A stretch of 25,962 nt of DNA from Amulumruptor sp947039275 (GCA_947039275.1 CAMQYL010000035.1:1-25962), one strand, 5' to 3'. Numbered from the stretch's first letter, positions 1 to 7,891 are shown. Numbers and translations are program-made. Notes: generated from the sequence alone by a model not told the origin.

Positions 1-38
1 CAGTTAGCGGCTTAGCCAAGGCTGAACAACCTCAAATT

Positions 39-353
39 TTACCGAATCATTGCATTCATAGAAATGGGAATTATTCTTGAATTCTTGTCGGCATCAAATG
101 CTATTGCTGAGAAAGTAGTGGCTTTATCCAATGTTACATCATAGTATCCAAATTTGAAATCCTCGATGTCTGTCCTGGTGGGAAGCCTTGCCCCTATACG
201 TTGACGTTCAAGCACCACTTTCTCCACTCCTTTTTCTGTGGGGAAATATAGTCTGATATTGTTCGATGAATGACTATTATGGTTGGCTGCCTTCGATGGA
301 AACATAGGACAGATAACCACAATAAATATCAACAGTAGTATGTTTTTGCTCAT
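39..353 (-). CDS. Small secreted protein, stand-alone copy of a C-terminal beta domain
   Basis: Function unknown. The 104-residue product starts with a hydrophobic signal peptide (residues 1-22, ending near SKAA), so it is exported. The mature part (about residues 30-104) aligns with roughly residues 505-590 of the large secreted protein encoded just upstream at 480-2438: SNNIRLYFPTEKG matches SNSTLRFYFGNIEG, LERQRIGA matches LEQKRKGA, and IEDFKFGYYDV matches INDFKSGFFDL. It is therefore a paralogous copy of that domain, probably a fibronectin-like beta sandwich, with its own signal peptide and without the metalloprotease-like part or a sorting tail. It is co-directional with the upstream cluster but separated from it by a palindrome (390-449). 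It may be a decayed duplicate or a soluble partner; I cannot tell which. Confidence 0.7.
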   Translation of the reverse strand: MSKNILLLIFIVVICPMFPSKAANHNSHSSNNIRLYFPTEKGVEKVVLERQRIGARLPTRTDIEDFKFGYYDVTLDKATTFSAIAFDADKNSRIIPISMNAMIR

Positions 354-389
354 ATTCCTTATTAAAAGCGGATGTGGGTGATTAACTAT

Positions 390-449
390 GCATGTGCCGT
401 GGATATTCTATTCCATGCGAGTTTACAGTGGAACATCCACGGCACATGC
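390..449. repeat. Intergenic palindrome, 19-bp arms
   Basis: Arms 390-408 and 431-449 are inverted copies with one mismatch (position 405); the loop is about 22 nt. The core GCATGTGCCGTGGAT resembles the cores of the palindromes at 8992-9068 and 21013-21116, but the TGTAGGGAC ends of those are absent here. It lies between two co-directional genes, so it may act as an mRNA processing or termination hairpin, or be a degenerate member of a REP-like family. The inverted repeat is seen directly; the role is inferred. Confidence 0.75.
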
Positions 450-479
450 TCATCTTCTTTACCGTTATTTCCTGATTTT

Positions 480-2438
480 TTATGCTTTGCTTATTCCTGA
501 TTCACGGTCTGTTACTTTGATTACATACGTCCCATGTGGAAGTGATCCAAGGTCTATTGAGCTGTCAGTGTATCCTGATACTGTAGCTTGGCTCCCTTCG
601 ATACCTATTGGACTGATGACATAGTCAAGGTGCAGTGTCTGGTCATCGTCTGTTGCAAATTTCATTATGCCGTTTTCAAGAGTGTAGGATAATGTTTGAA
701 CTTTTGATGCCATTGAAACTGCTTCAATAGTCAGAGGAAGGCTGCGGGTATATCCATTGTCATTATAGCCTACGGCTGTGAATGTATATGTTATACTCCT
801 ATCTATGGGAAGATCAAAAAATCCGCTTTTAAAATCATTAATCTGGATTTTATTAGCAACGACTGCACCTTTGCGCTTTTGTTCCAGTATAATTCTATTT
901 ATACCTTCAATATTGCCGAAATAGAATCTGAGAGTGCTATTTGAGGAGTTTTCTGTATTGTTTTCAGCGGATGTCGTAGCTGTATTGTTTAAGAAGGTAT
1001 GGCTCATTTTTACCCTTGGAGGCAGATAATCCACCACACAGTATTTCGAACGATGACTATAACGTATTTTTGTCGGACCATAAACTGGCTCGCATATAGT
1101 TATACAAGCTCGGAGATAGCCGTCAGCAGTACGTTCGTATTCATCATTTTCGCAATGGAATTCCCATAGATTCATATCCACGACATATCCTCCCATATCC
1201 CCGTACTCGAAATACACGAGATCCCATGTGCCATCCTTCTTTAAAATGGTTATTGAGAAGCCAGTTGTGTTAGGGCTGCCATCGGGTGTCTGATAAGGAT
1301 AGAACTGACTTACGTATATGGATGGAATTGACAAATCAATCTGTGATGCTTTGAGCAACATGTTATTAGCGACGCTGCTGTGGCTTGTCTCTGCCATAGT
1401 GGAGGTGTTAAGTTTTATAGAGCCTTTATAAGGGACTTTGGTGGAAGTACTTCCCGATCCAGATGCTATAGGAATATATTCGCCTATAGGAAAATTCAAT
1501 TCCCACCCCAAGAGATAACGGCACATGTGTTGGCTGCTGCCTCCCAATGAGCGTACAACTGTACCTCTTCCGAAATTATACGATAGGACATCAGATAAAG
1601 CATCGCCTGATCCCATAAATTGATTCAATGACACCCCGTTTACCCAAGTGGTTGGGGCATAGAGTTTGTAACCTTGTACATTCAGTTCACCCTTTGTTGC
1701 TGCATTCAATCTCGCAGTGTCATCAGATGGATTTCCTAATGCTTGCTCAATGAACATCTCAAAAGGGGTCATGGTTTGATTAGAGAGCTCAATTCCTTTC
1801 GTTACCGGGTTATAGATGTAGCGGCTTGAAAATCCCATGCCGATAAGGAGGTCTCTTAGTGCTACAGAAACAAAATCATACTTTTGTCCGGGATTAGTAT
1901 CAATGCTGAAAGACATATCATCAAACATAGACAGATTATATGTAATCGTTATATCTGGTTCACTTGTCAGGAAAGATGCATCTTCAATATATATCAAATA
2001 AGACCATGGAGACTCTCCAAAATATTCTTCAAGTATGACACCTTTTATTCGTGTCATCGAAGAAAAGCACTCGTTATAAACTGGCTGTCCGAACTCTTCA
2101 TATCCACGGGCTGCAACTTTTGATAGGGCAGTACTATAGGAAGCCGATAGATTCCTGCATGATACTTTGACTTTCAGAGGAAGTGAGGGCGGAAGGAATT
2201 CTCCCATGATTTTACAGGCATATGAAAACGGACTCTTTATATAATCAGGGCATGAACTGTCAAATTCAGGTATGACAACAGTACCTCCTCCGATTTCGCG
2301 AATGACGTTGATGTCTTTTATCTCTCCCCGATATTTTGCAGAAGCATAGTTGAAACTTTCAAGACTTGATGCAGTCTCAGAAGCATATGCAGCCATTAGG
2401 GAAAGCATGCACATTATAGACACAAAGGTAATTTTCAT
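480..2438 (-). CDS. Secreted metalloprotease-like protein with lost zinc site
   Basis: The 652-residue product has a signal peptide (1-20). Residues about 50-315 look like the secreted matrixin/leishmanolysin-like metalloprotease domain common in Bacteroidetes: an opening strand GGTVVIPEFDSSCP, a helix where such proteins have an A-x-x-W motif, YDFVSVALRDLLIGMGF at 187-203, and LYAPTTW at 259-265. In active relatives the 195-199 segment would be HExxH; here it is RDLLI, so zinc binding and catalysis are not expected. An Asn/Ser-rich linker (about 485-503) leads to a beta domain duplicated in the gene at 39-353. The end (LPHGTYVIKVTDRESG) resembles a T9SS type A sorting tail but stops early. 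It follows the 2441-3142 gene by 2 nt, so an operon with it and the 3139-4824 gene is likely. Substrate or ligand unknown. Confidence 0.8.
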   Translation of the reverse strand: MKITFVSIMCMLSLMAAYASETASSLESFNYASAKYRGEIKDINVIREIGGGTVVIPEFDSSCPDYIKSPFSYACKIMGEFLPPSLPLKVKVSCRNLSASYSTALSKVAARGYEEFGQPVYNECFSSMTRIKGVILEEYFGESPWSYLIYIEDASFLTSEPDITITYNLSMFDDMSFSIDTNPGQKYDFVSVALRDLLIGMGFSSRYIYNPVTKGIELSNQTMTPFEMFIEQALGNPSDDTARLNAATKGELNVQGYKLYAPTTWVNGVSLNQFMGSGDALSDVLSYNFGRGTVVRSLGGSSQHMCRYLLGWELNFPIGEYIPIASGSGSTSTKVPYKGSIKLNTSTMAETSHSSVANNMLLKASQIDLSIPSIYVSQFYPYQTPDGSPNTTGFSITILKKDGTWDLVYFEYGDMGGYVVDMNLWEFHCENDEYERTADGYLRACITICEPVYGPTKIRYSHRSKYCVVDYLPPRVKMSHTFLNNTATTSAENNTENSSNSTLRFYFGNIEGINRIILEQKRKGAVVANKIQINDFKSGFFDLPIDRSITYTFTAVGYNDNGYTRSLPLTIEAVSMASKVQTLSYTLENGIMKFATDDDQTLHLDYVISPIGIEGSQATVSGYTDSSIDLGSLPHGTYVIKVTDRESGISKA

Positions 2439-2440
2439 AA

Positions 2441-3142
2441 TTAACGATTGATTTTACGGGTGATTGTATAGTTGTTGTTAAATCTCACTTTTAATATAAA
2501 TAGAGAGGATGGAGATTCAGGCAGCGATATTATAGACGATGCTTGAAAACGGTCCGTCTTAACGCATTGCCCATTAAGATCATATATCCATAATTCACCG
2601 CCAATGAGTGAATTGATTGAGATTGCCCCGTCGGGTAAAATGTTTATACTTTGATCATCCTCATTGACCTGCGGAGAATCTAAAGAGCCGAATATTAACG
2701 TTCTATCTTCTTCAGACAAGTAATCTGAACTGTTAATGTGAGGAGAAAGTAGATTTTCGGAATTTTCGTAGATGACAATGACACGAATAAATGAGCCCCA
2801 ACTTGTGTCGGGGAATGTGATATGCTCCGTCTCTGTTTTTTCATCAACAATAATAGAGAACTTTCCATTATAGAAAGGATTATCGTAAGTCAAAAGATGA
2901 GCACGGGTCCTTGCAATTAATATTCGTGAGGCACCTGATGGAAATGTAACATCAAATGAGACTGTTCCAATGCAATCAGGACGTTGTCCTTCTTGATATA
3001 TCATCGTATAATCATAATTTACATTACTTAAGATCACAGCCCTATCTTCGGCTCGTTCTGTGCCGTTTTCTGAAGCTCCATACACATGACACCAACTCAT
3101 TACAGCCATGCAAATCAGGGATAGTTTTACGAATGGTTTCAT
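2441..3142 (-). CDS. Small secreted protein with T9SS-like C-terminal domain
   Basis: Family not recognised. The 233-residue product has a signal peptide (residues 1-23, ending at VYGA). A central beta-rich stretch (about 45-130, with FDVTFPSGASRILIARTRAH) looks like an Ig/fibronectin-like fold and echoes the beta domain of the upstream neighbour (VRYRGADKLQIATEE). The last 65 residues, with GGELWIYDLNGQCV and SLFILKVRF, match the pattern of type A sorting domains of the Bacteroidetes type IX secretion system, which export proteins across the outer membrane and attach them to the surface. The start ATG overlaps the stop of the upstream gene in an ATGA, a sign of translational coupling, and the next gene begins 2 nt after its stop. 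The three are best treated as one expression unit. Confidence 0.8.
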   Translation of the reverse strand: MKPFVKLSLICMAVMSWCHVYGASENGTERAEDRAVILSNVNYDYTMIYQEGQRPDCIGTVSFDVTFPSGASRILIARTRAHLLTYDNPFYNGKFSIIVDEKTETEHITFPDTSWGSFIRVIVIYENSENLLSPHINSSDYLSEEDRTLIFGSLDSPQVNEDDQSINILPDGAISINSLIGGELWIYDLNGQCVKTDRFQASSIISLPESPSSLFILKVRFNNNYTITRKINR

Positions 3143-4824
3143 TTTATCATGAATTTGTGCGTCTTAACACGACCGGTTTTGTCCACTGTCCGGCTTATAT
3201 ATACACCTTTGGGAAGCATAGACTTGCTAATTCCCAAATCAAAAACATGGGAGACACAAATGCCGTCCAGATTAAAAATATGGATATTCTCCTCAGTAAG
3301 CGATGTGGTAATGTCCTCAAGTCCTGTTGGAATTTCCGGAGCAAATTCCAAGGTCTGATCAACAGTGCCGTATTTGTTTCTAACGTGGATAGTTATCCAG
3401 CTGTATCGTAGAGTAGACAGGTTATATGTTTTGACATGAGCAATGAACGGCTCATGTATATCCTGTATGGATTGAATTGAGCTGTATTCCTCCTCAGTGG
3501 CGATTTGTAGTTTGTCTGCGCCTCTGTATCGGACTGTGAATGTTAGATAATAGGAGAAATCACCTGAAGGGATACGTTCCATATTATCAACAGACAGTAT
3601 AAACGGTTTAAGTTCCAACGAAATATAGAACGGTTTAGCTGTATATGATTTATTTCCTACAGTGTATTTACATTCAATTTTGCCATCAAGATCTCCGTTG
3701 GTATTGATATAATATTTATCAGGTGATTGTATTGGCGCGATAGTAAAAGTGTTGTTTGTGTCGTGCGAGACTTCCACGTATCTTCCTTCTTGGTTCTTCA
3801 AAGAAAAGATCCATTTATATTCGTTCGCACCTTGAGCATTGTCAAGGGTGAAAGTATGGGAAGTGTATGACGATCCTATGCCATCAGACGATATATCATT
3901 GCACTTGATGTTTGCACCTTCTTGTTGGATTGCAAAATTCCAGCCAATCCCATTAAGAATGTCAAGTGTATTTGCATCGATGCCTAACATCTTATCGCCC
4001 TCTCCTAGGGCATAGTGCATTAACGAGGTATCATCATCAAGATATATTAGGGATACGCCCGGGATAAATGTTGTTGGAGCATACAGGAAATGCTTAAATT
4101 TATTTCCTTTTACATGTAGAGCATTTGAAGTGGCGAACGTACCCAAATCGGGGGAACGATTTGGGAGGGAACTTAAGCATATGTCATCTTTGTAGATGCG
4201 ATTATCGAAATAAGTAGGGAATGCTGAATAGAAAATGAACATTGAGGGATCATCAAAATCTTTACATACGCTTGATCCAAAACCTAATGAAATGGCAATG
4301 GCTCTTAACGCCACAGTATAAACATTGTACCCAATAGATTTATTTGAAGAGAAATTACAATTCCATAAAAGAGTCTCGTTTAGATAAATATAGCTATCTG
4401 GTCCCTCTGTAGTGCCTTGAGGAAATCCTATAAGTTGGGATGCTAAGGCAGATGGCGCCCCTTTCAGGTCTCCAAAGGAACAGTAACCCACATATGTCTG
4501 CATGGAAATAGTGGGGTCTAGAGGCTCCATTGTGGCGTTGATGTAGATTTCCTGGGCGGCTGGGAGTTTGGCTTCCCATGCTTCTTTGGCGGCGTTTAGG
4601 GCTACGCGGATGGAGTCGGGGACGCTCGAGTCAAAGGTCATCACTATGCAGCCTTTGCTGCTTGATGTCCTCTCGGATTTGTCGGGCATAGGAGCCACGA
4701 CGGTGGGAGAAAAGCCCTGTATGGCTTTCTCTTGGAAGCGGATGTAGTGTCGTTCGATGCCGTTAGCTGTGAGTTGGCATACGCTCAGGGTCAGTAGAAG
4801 CAGGATTAGTGTTAGTTTGTTCAT
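3139..4824 (-). CDS. Secreted metalloprotease-like protein with lost zinc site and T9SS-like tail
   Basis: I start this at the ATG that begins a clear signal peptide (MNKLTLILLLLTLSVCQLTA); the frame stays open 14 codons further upstream but that extension is proline-rich and not signal-like. The 561-residue product carries the same metalloprotease-like domain as its paralogue at 480-2438 (about residues 58-298): KGCIVMTFDSSVP, an AKEAWEAKLP helix, TVALRAIAISLGFGS at 170-184, LYAPTTF, and SLMHYALGEG at 267-276 in the place of the Met-turn, then ILNGIGW. The expected HExxH is RAIAI (174-178), so it should be catalytically dead. Ig-like domains follow, then a type A sorting-like tail (IFNLDGICV, LPKGVYI, HKFMIK). 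It is the first gene of the three-gene unit. Its first 300 bases or so are far richer in GC than the rest. Confidence 0.8.
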   Translation of the reverse strand: MNKLTLILLLLTLSVCQLTANGIERHYIRFQEKAIQGFSPTVVAPMPDKSERTSSSKGCIVMTFDSSVPDSIRVALNAAKEAWEAKLPAAQEIYINATMEPLDPTISMQTYVGYCSFGDLKGAPSALASQLIGFPQGTTEGPDSYIYLNETLLWNCNFSSNKSIGYNVYTVALRAIAISLGFGSSVCKDFDDPSMFIFYSAFPTYFDNRIYKDDICLSSLPNRSPDLGTFATSNALHVKGNKFKHFLYAPTTFIPGVSLIYLDDDTSLMHYALGEGDKMLGIDANTLDILNGIGWNFAIQQEGANIKCNDISSDGIGSSYTSHTFTLDNAQGANEYKWIFSLKNQEGRYVEVSHDTNNTFTIAPIQSPDKYYINTNGDLDGKIECKYTVGNKSYTAKPFYISLELKPFILSVDNMERIPSGDFSYYLTFTVRYRGADKLQIATEEEYSSIQSIQDIHEPFIAHVKTYNLSTLRYSWITIHVRNKYGTVDQTLEFAPEIPTGLEDITTSLTEENIHIFNLDGICVSHVFDLGISKSMLPKGVYISRTVDKTGRVKTHKFMIK

Positions 4825-4870
4825 TGGTCTGAGTGTGATGATTGGTACTATTGGTATTGGAGCCATCGGG

Positions 4871-4938
4871 CTGCAGGGACATGCAGGGGCATGTTCGCTT
4901 TTATATCTTATTGGCGTGCCCCAGCATCGTCCCTACAG
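4871..4938. repeat. Degenerate copy of the TGTAGGGAC palindrome
   Basis: Arms at about 4871-4893 (CTGCAGGGACATGCAGGGGC...) and 4915-4938 (...CCAGCATCGTCCCTACAG) pair imperfectly, with several mismatches and one indel. The ends match the CTGTAGGGAC/GTCCCTACAG boundary of the near-perfect palindromes elsewhere in the window. It sits between two minus-strand genes (5081-5449 and 3139-4824), immediately upstream of the latter's start. Confidence 0.6.
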
Positions 4939-5080
4939 CTTTGAGGCTTATCCCAGCTGGTCAGAGCCGGGAGTTCCCATAAACAACATGTCTTATACAG
5001 AACTCCTGCAAAACTACTTTCGATTTCAAATTAGGCATATCTTGGAATATTAGTAATAGAATATCGGAGTTATTGATATT

Positions 5081-5449
5081 TCAGTCGAGAGTGGCAGAGA
5101 GCTTTGCTCCTGTGTCGGTAGTGCATTCTATATAGGAGGGGAATGTCATTGTCGGGGTGTCGATGCATGGCTCTTCCGAACTTACATAGCCGCTCCATAC
5201 CATACCGCTGCCATCCTCTATATATACGTCTAAGTAACCTGCTGCAGATGGAAGGTCAAAGCAGATATGTTTGTCCGAGTAATGGATCAATACTCCCCGG
5301 GATGACTGCCCGTTAAAACCTGGCATGCGCGGGCGTTCGGAGCTCGTTTTCGGCTCTAATGTGCGCCCTTTATTGGTGTTGTGCTCTGCGAAAACATTAG
5401 GTGAGGATAAGATAGCCAAAGCGATAATGGTTGTCTGTATTGGTTTCAT
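5081..5449 (-). CDS. Small secreted protein, DUF3244-like
   Basis: The 122-residue product begins at ATG 5449 (a TTG two codons upstream is a less likely start). It has a signal peptide (to about residue 22, NVFA) and then a basic, proline-containing stretch. About residues 50-122 have the layout of the DUF3244 family of small secreted Bacteroidales proteins: a short LIHYSDKHICFDLP strand pair followed by LDVYIEDGSGMVWSGYV, an Ig-like strand-turn-strand that in this family reads like ITItdssGqvVy. The usual final GEYxI hairpin is not obvious. No enzymatic role is known for such proteins. A well-formed Bacteroides-type promoter lies directly upstream (5480-5512), so it is probably transcribed on its own or as the leader of the cluster at 480-4824, from which a degenerate palindrome separates it. 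Confidence 0.7.
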   Translation of the reverse strand: MKPIQTTIIALAILSSPNVFAEHNTNKGRTLEPKTSSERPRMPGFNGQSSRGVLIHYSDKHICFDLPSAAGYLDVYIEDGSGMVWSGYVSSEEPCIDTPTMTFPSYIECTTDTGAKLSATLD

Positions 5450-5479
5450 TATCAATGATTATTTTGTGATGTTGTTTCG

Positions 5480-5512
5480 CAAATTTATTGACTTTGAAAC
5501 ATGATTGCCAAA
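5480..5512 (-). promoter_or_regulatory. Bacteroides-type promoter for the DUF3244-like gene
   Basis: Read on the minus strand: -33 element TTTG (complement of 5509-5512), 21-bp spacer, -7 element TAAATTTG (complement of 5480-5487). This matches the known Bacteroides primary-sigma consensus TTTG-N19-21-TAnnTTTG exactly. Transcription would start near 5475, about 25 nt before ATG 5449. Confidence 0.7.
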
Positions 5513-5656
5513 TTATTTCACAACAAAAAATTACACTTTAGAATTAGTAATTACCTGATATTCAGTTAAATACAAAGGTGTGAAAAGGGTAAAATCTCAT
5601 TTCCCCATATATGCTTGATTGTCAATGGATTGTGAGGCAGGGAAGCAGCTTAAAGT

Positions 5657-6295
5657 CTAATCATTTTTTGTACCATTCCTGAGAAGTTTTTGAAATTTAG
5701 GAGCGAGAGGATGTGTCGACTTGCTGATTTTTGATTGCAACCGGTACTTGCGGGCATATATTGACCTGATATTATTAATTTTCATCAGCTTTGCAATGCC
5801 GGCAGATGATAAGCCGAATATTGATAGCATATATACTCTATAATCTTCTTCTTTGAGATCGATGTCGGAAGCGCGAAGCTGTGTCATTACATTATCATAT
5901 GACATGTTGGCTATTGTTTCAAGATCTTCAAATTTCTGTGGAAATTTGCCTATGTCTTTTATCAATCTGTCAAGGCTTCCAGCAATTCGTGAAGATATTA
6001 CATCGTTTTCAGATGATAATGACGAGAGCAACAAGCATATCCTGCCTATGGATTTATAATGCTCTGCGGTCTGAGTGGAGAGCAATGTTTCCATCCGACC
6101 TAATGAATCGCGAAGGTACTCGGTTTCTATTCGCATATTATTGCTATCATGTAGGGTCTTTTCAAGTATTGTTTTCATGGCTGCCTCAGACTGTTTTGAC
6201 GTTTCTTCCTTAAGTTCATGCAGAGACAATGCTTGCTGTAGGTGCTGGGCGATGCGTTCGTTGCGTTCGTTCTCAGCGCGCCGGCGCATAAGCAT
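5657..6295 (-). CDS. C-terminal part of a TPR-transmembrane-HTH regulator (split gene)
   Basis: This frame is the 3' part of the gene at 6349-7431. The frame is open upstream to the A-run at 6398-6404, where a -1 shift would join it: the joined sequence then reads a basic stretch, a transmembrane helix (IITALVAVIILIAAGTIIIY), a positively charged MRRRAENERNE and a long coiled coil (about residues 1-110 of this frame). The C-terminal 70 residues (EEDYRVYMLSIFGLSSAGIA followed by KLMKINNIRSIYARKYRLQ) resemble the LuxR-like helix-turn-helix at the end of many Bacteroidales TPR regulators. ATG 6295 gives a 212-residue product lacking the membrane segment, possibly cytosolic if made by itself. I think the real unit is the joined protein of about 591 residues, either frameshifted in nature or broken by mutation or sequencing error. 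Confidence 0.65.
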   Translation of the reverse strand: MLMRRRAENERNERIAQHLQQALSLHELKEETSKQSEAAMKTILEKTLHDSNNMRIETEYLRDSLGRMETLLSTQTAEHYKSIGRICLLLSSLSSENDVISSRIAGSLDRLIKDIGKFPQKFEDLETIANMSYDNVMTQLRASDIDLKEEDYRVYMLSIFGLSSAGIAKLMKINNIRSIYARKYRLQSKISKSTHPLAPKFQKLLRNGTKND

Positions 6296-6348
6296 ATATA
6301 TAATTATAGTTCCTGCGGCAATTAAAATGATGACAGCGACAAGTGCTG

Positions 6349-7431
6349 TTATAATTGCGCGGGTACGTGCTGCCTCGGCATTCTTCTGAGCTGCAAGTTT
6401 TTTTGCTCATGGTGCAGCAACGCGGAAAAGGTAGCACGTTGGTTCATAAGACTGAGTATGTCGTTTTCAGAGTCGTTCTGCATTGCCATCAGTGATTCAA
6501 AAGCCATGTCTTTGTCACCCATGCTGATGGATATTGAATATCTTAGCCAATTAGTCAATGCTGACGATGGATCTGCTTTATCAAGCATCTTTTTTGCGCC
6601 CTGAATGTTTCCGTTCCTTGCTAAACATAAGCCTAATAGCCCGAAGTCGTCCGGTGTCATGCGGCTTGATTTGCTTAGTTTTTGCAAATAGGGAAGAGCC
6701 CTGACGCTTTTTCCGTCCGCGATAAAAGCACGAGACAGATTGCTCCATGTAGCACAGAGCAGTGCACTATCGGGTCGTGACTTCAATGTGTCTAAAAGTT
6801 GTTGATAGACTATGTAACATGAATCATATTGCCTGAGATGGTGGTATGCGCCAGCGATGTCGAGCATTGCCCAATCAGCGTAAGGCTTGCGCCCAGTCTG
6901 CTTTATATGGTTATATGCTCTTTGGGCATATAGCAATTCTTCTGCGGGATTACCTGTTTTCCTAAATATGATGGAGAGTTCGCGGCATGCCAGGGAAGCA
7001 TAGAAGTTGTCGCCGATTTCTTCGGCGAGGTCTAAGGCGGTCAGCAGAGAGGTGACGCCTTGGCTTAGCGAGTCGGTGCCTGACTGGAGGAAGCCAAGAT
7101 TGTAGTAGGCGAGCATCTTGCGCTGGCTGTCGCCGGTGCGTGAATAGTAGTCTGCGGCGGCATGGATGAGCGAGTCGTTAGCATCGTCCATGCGGTTTTT
7201 GACACGTGCCTGCACGAGCAGCAGGGCATAGAGGGCGCGGTCGCTTTCTGACCGCAGCGAGCTGCGGTCAAGCGAGTCGAGTATGCTGAGAGCCGAGTCG
7301 GGATGCGACTCCATGAGTGCTTCGGCGCGAAGCAAGGTGGCGTTGTCGTCGGTATGCTGGCGTGAGCATCCTCCGAGCAGCATCCCTGTAACCATAAGCG
7401 AGATTATGATGTGAGTGATTGGCATTGTCAT
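6349..7431 (-). CDS. TPR lipoprotein, N-terminal sensor part of a split regulator
   Basis: The 360-residue product begins with a lipoprotein signal (LLGGC, Cys22; a second in-frame ATG two codons in is also possible). It continues with ADSLME/HPDSALSILDSL-like sequence (AEALMESHPDSALSILDSLD), the hallmark start of Bacteroidales TPR regulators, and tetratricopeptide repeats from about 85 to 330 (MLAYYNLGFLQSGTDSLSQG; ACRELSIIFRKTGNPAEELL). After HEQK the frame runs off into LQLRRMPRQHVPAQL, which looks like out-of-frame sequence; the natural continuation is in the -1 frame at 5657-6397. The full-length protein would place the TPR part in the periplasm and the HTH in the cytoplasm. Positions above about 7010 (5' end) are strikingly GC-rich relative to the rest of the gene. 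I saw no clear promoter upstream. Confidence 0.75.
   Translation of the reverse strand: MTMPITHIIISLMVTGMLLGGCSRQHTDDNATLLRAEALMESHPDSALSILDSLDRSSLRSESDRALYALLLVQARVKNRMDDANDSLIHAAADYYSRTGDSQRKMLAYYNLGFLQSGTDSLSQGVTSLLTALDLAEEIGDNFYASLACRELSIIFRKTGNPAEELLYAQRAYNHIKQTGRKPYADWAMLDIAGAYHHLRQYDSCYIVYQQLLDTLKSRPDSALLCATWSNLSRAFIADGKSVRALPYLQKLSKSSRMTPDDFGLLGLCLARNGNIQGAKKMLDKADPSSALTNWLRYSISISMGDKDMAFESLMAMQNDSENDILSLMNQRATFSALLHHEQKNLQLRRMPRQHVPAQL
6397..6404 (-). other. Possible -1 frameshift site (A AAA AAC)
   Basis: On the minus strand the upstream frame reads CAA AAA AAC TTG (6405-6394). The heptamer A AAA AAC (6403-6397) is in the phase required for -1 slippage, and the -1 frame then continues CTT GCA GCT CAG straight into the membrane helix and HTH part. 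Without slippage the upstream frame ends 16 codons later. I see no convincing stimulatory hairpin 5-9 nt downstream, so a mutation or a homopolymer sequencing error (7 instead of 8 A) is at least as likely. Confidence 0.55.
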
Positions 7432-7525
7432 TTTTAAGCCATGATGTATATGTTTCGATTATTTAACGTCATATCAAGCACTTTTATTATAAATTTTAAC
7501 GATTGGCGGACGATGGTGTTTTTAA

Positions 7526-7557
7526 TTTGCAGGTGTAGGGGATAAGTGTTATATTCG
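7526..7557 (+). promoter_or_regulatory. Bacteroides-type promoter for the 78-residue protein and aguA
   Basis: The -33 element TTTG (7526-7529), a 20-bp spacer and TATATTCG (7550-7557, one mismatch from TAnnTTTG) fit the Bacteroides consensus. Transcription would start near 7564, leaving a leader of about 90 nt before ATG 7655. Two GTTAAC palindromes (7573-7578 and 7586-7591, 13 bp apart) lie just after the start point and could be an operator. Confidence 0.5.
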
Positions 7558-7654
7558 CGGTAATTTAACCGTGTTAACTTAATTCGTTAACAAAATCGGA
7601 GATATCGGTGTTATTACAGCGAGTTAATATTCACCCTCAGACCATCATGATACT

Positions 7655-7891
7655 ATGGACGAACTGACTGATATTTTCAACGAAATACTGCGACAAGCCG
7701 GAAGTGTCGACATTGCCGAAGCCGAATTCAAGCGTCAGATCAATGAGGATGCCGCCCTCAAGGAGCGATACCGCGAGTGGTGCCGCGAGGTAGGCAGCAG
7801 CGAAAAACGCGGATTTCTGGACTACTGCGACGAATACCTTGAATCGCAAGATGACATTTGGCAGACTCTCAATGACTATGACAATGAATGA
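7655..7891 (+). CDS. Small acidic hypothetical protein
   Basis: Not recognised. The 78-residue product (MDELTDIFNEILRQAGSVDI...) is acidic, predicted mostly helical, and has no signal peptide or membrane segment. Two cysteines lie within REWCREVG and LDYCDEYL. The aguA start codon lies inside its last codons (the 8-nt ATGAATGA overlap at 7884-7891), so the two are probably translationally coupled. The sequence looks genuinely coding: it has a plausible promoter and a normal codon pattern like its neighbours. A role with agmatine deiminase is only suggested by position. Confidence 0.75.
   Translation: MDELTDIFNEILRQAGSVDIAEAEFKRQINEDAALKERYREWCREVGSSEKRGFLDYCDEYLESQDDIWQTLNDYDNE

Noticed and set aside
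388..624. Open plus-strand frame of 78 codons
   Set aside because: It crosses the palindrome 390-449 and lies antisense over the end of the large secreted protein; no protein-like features.
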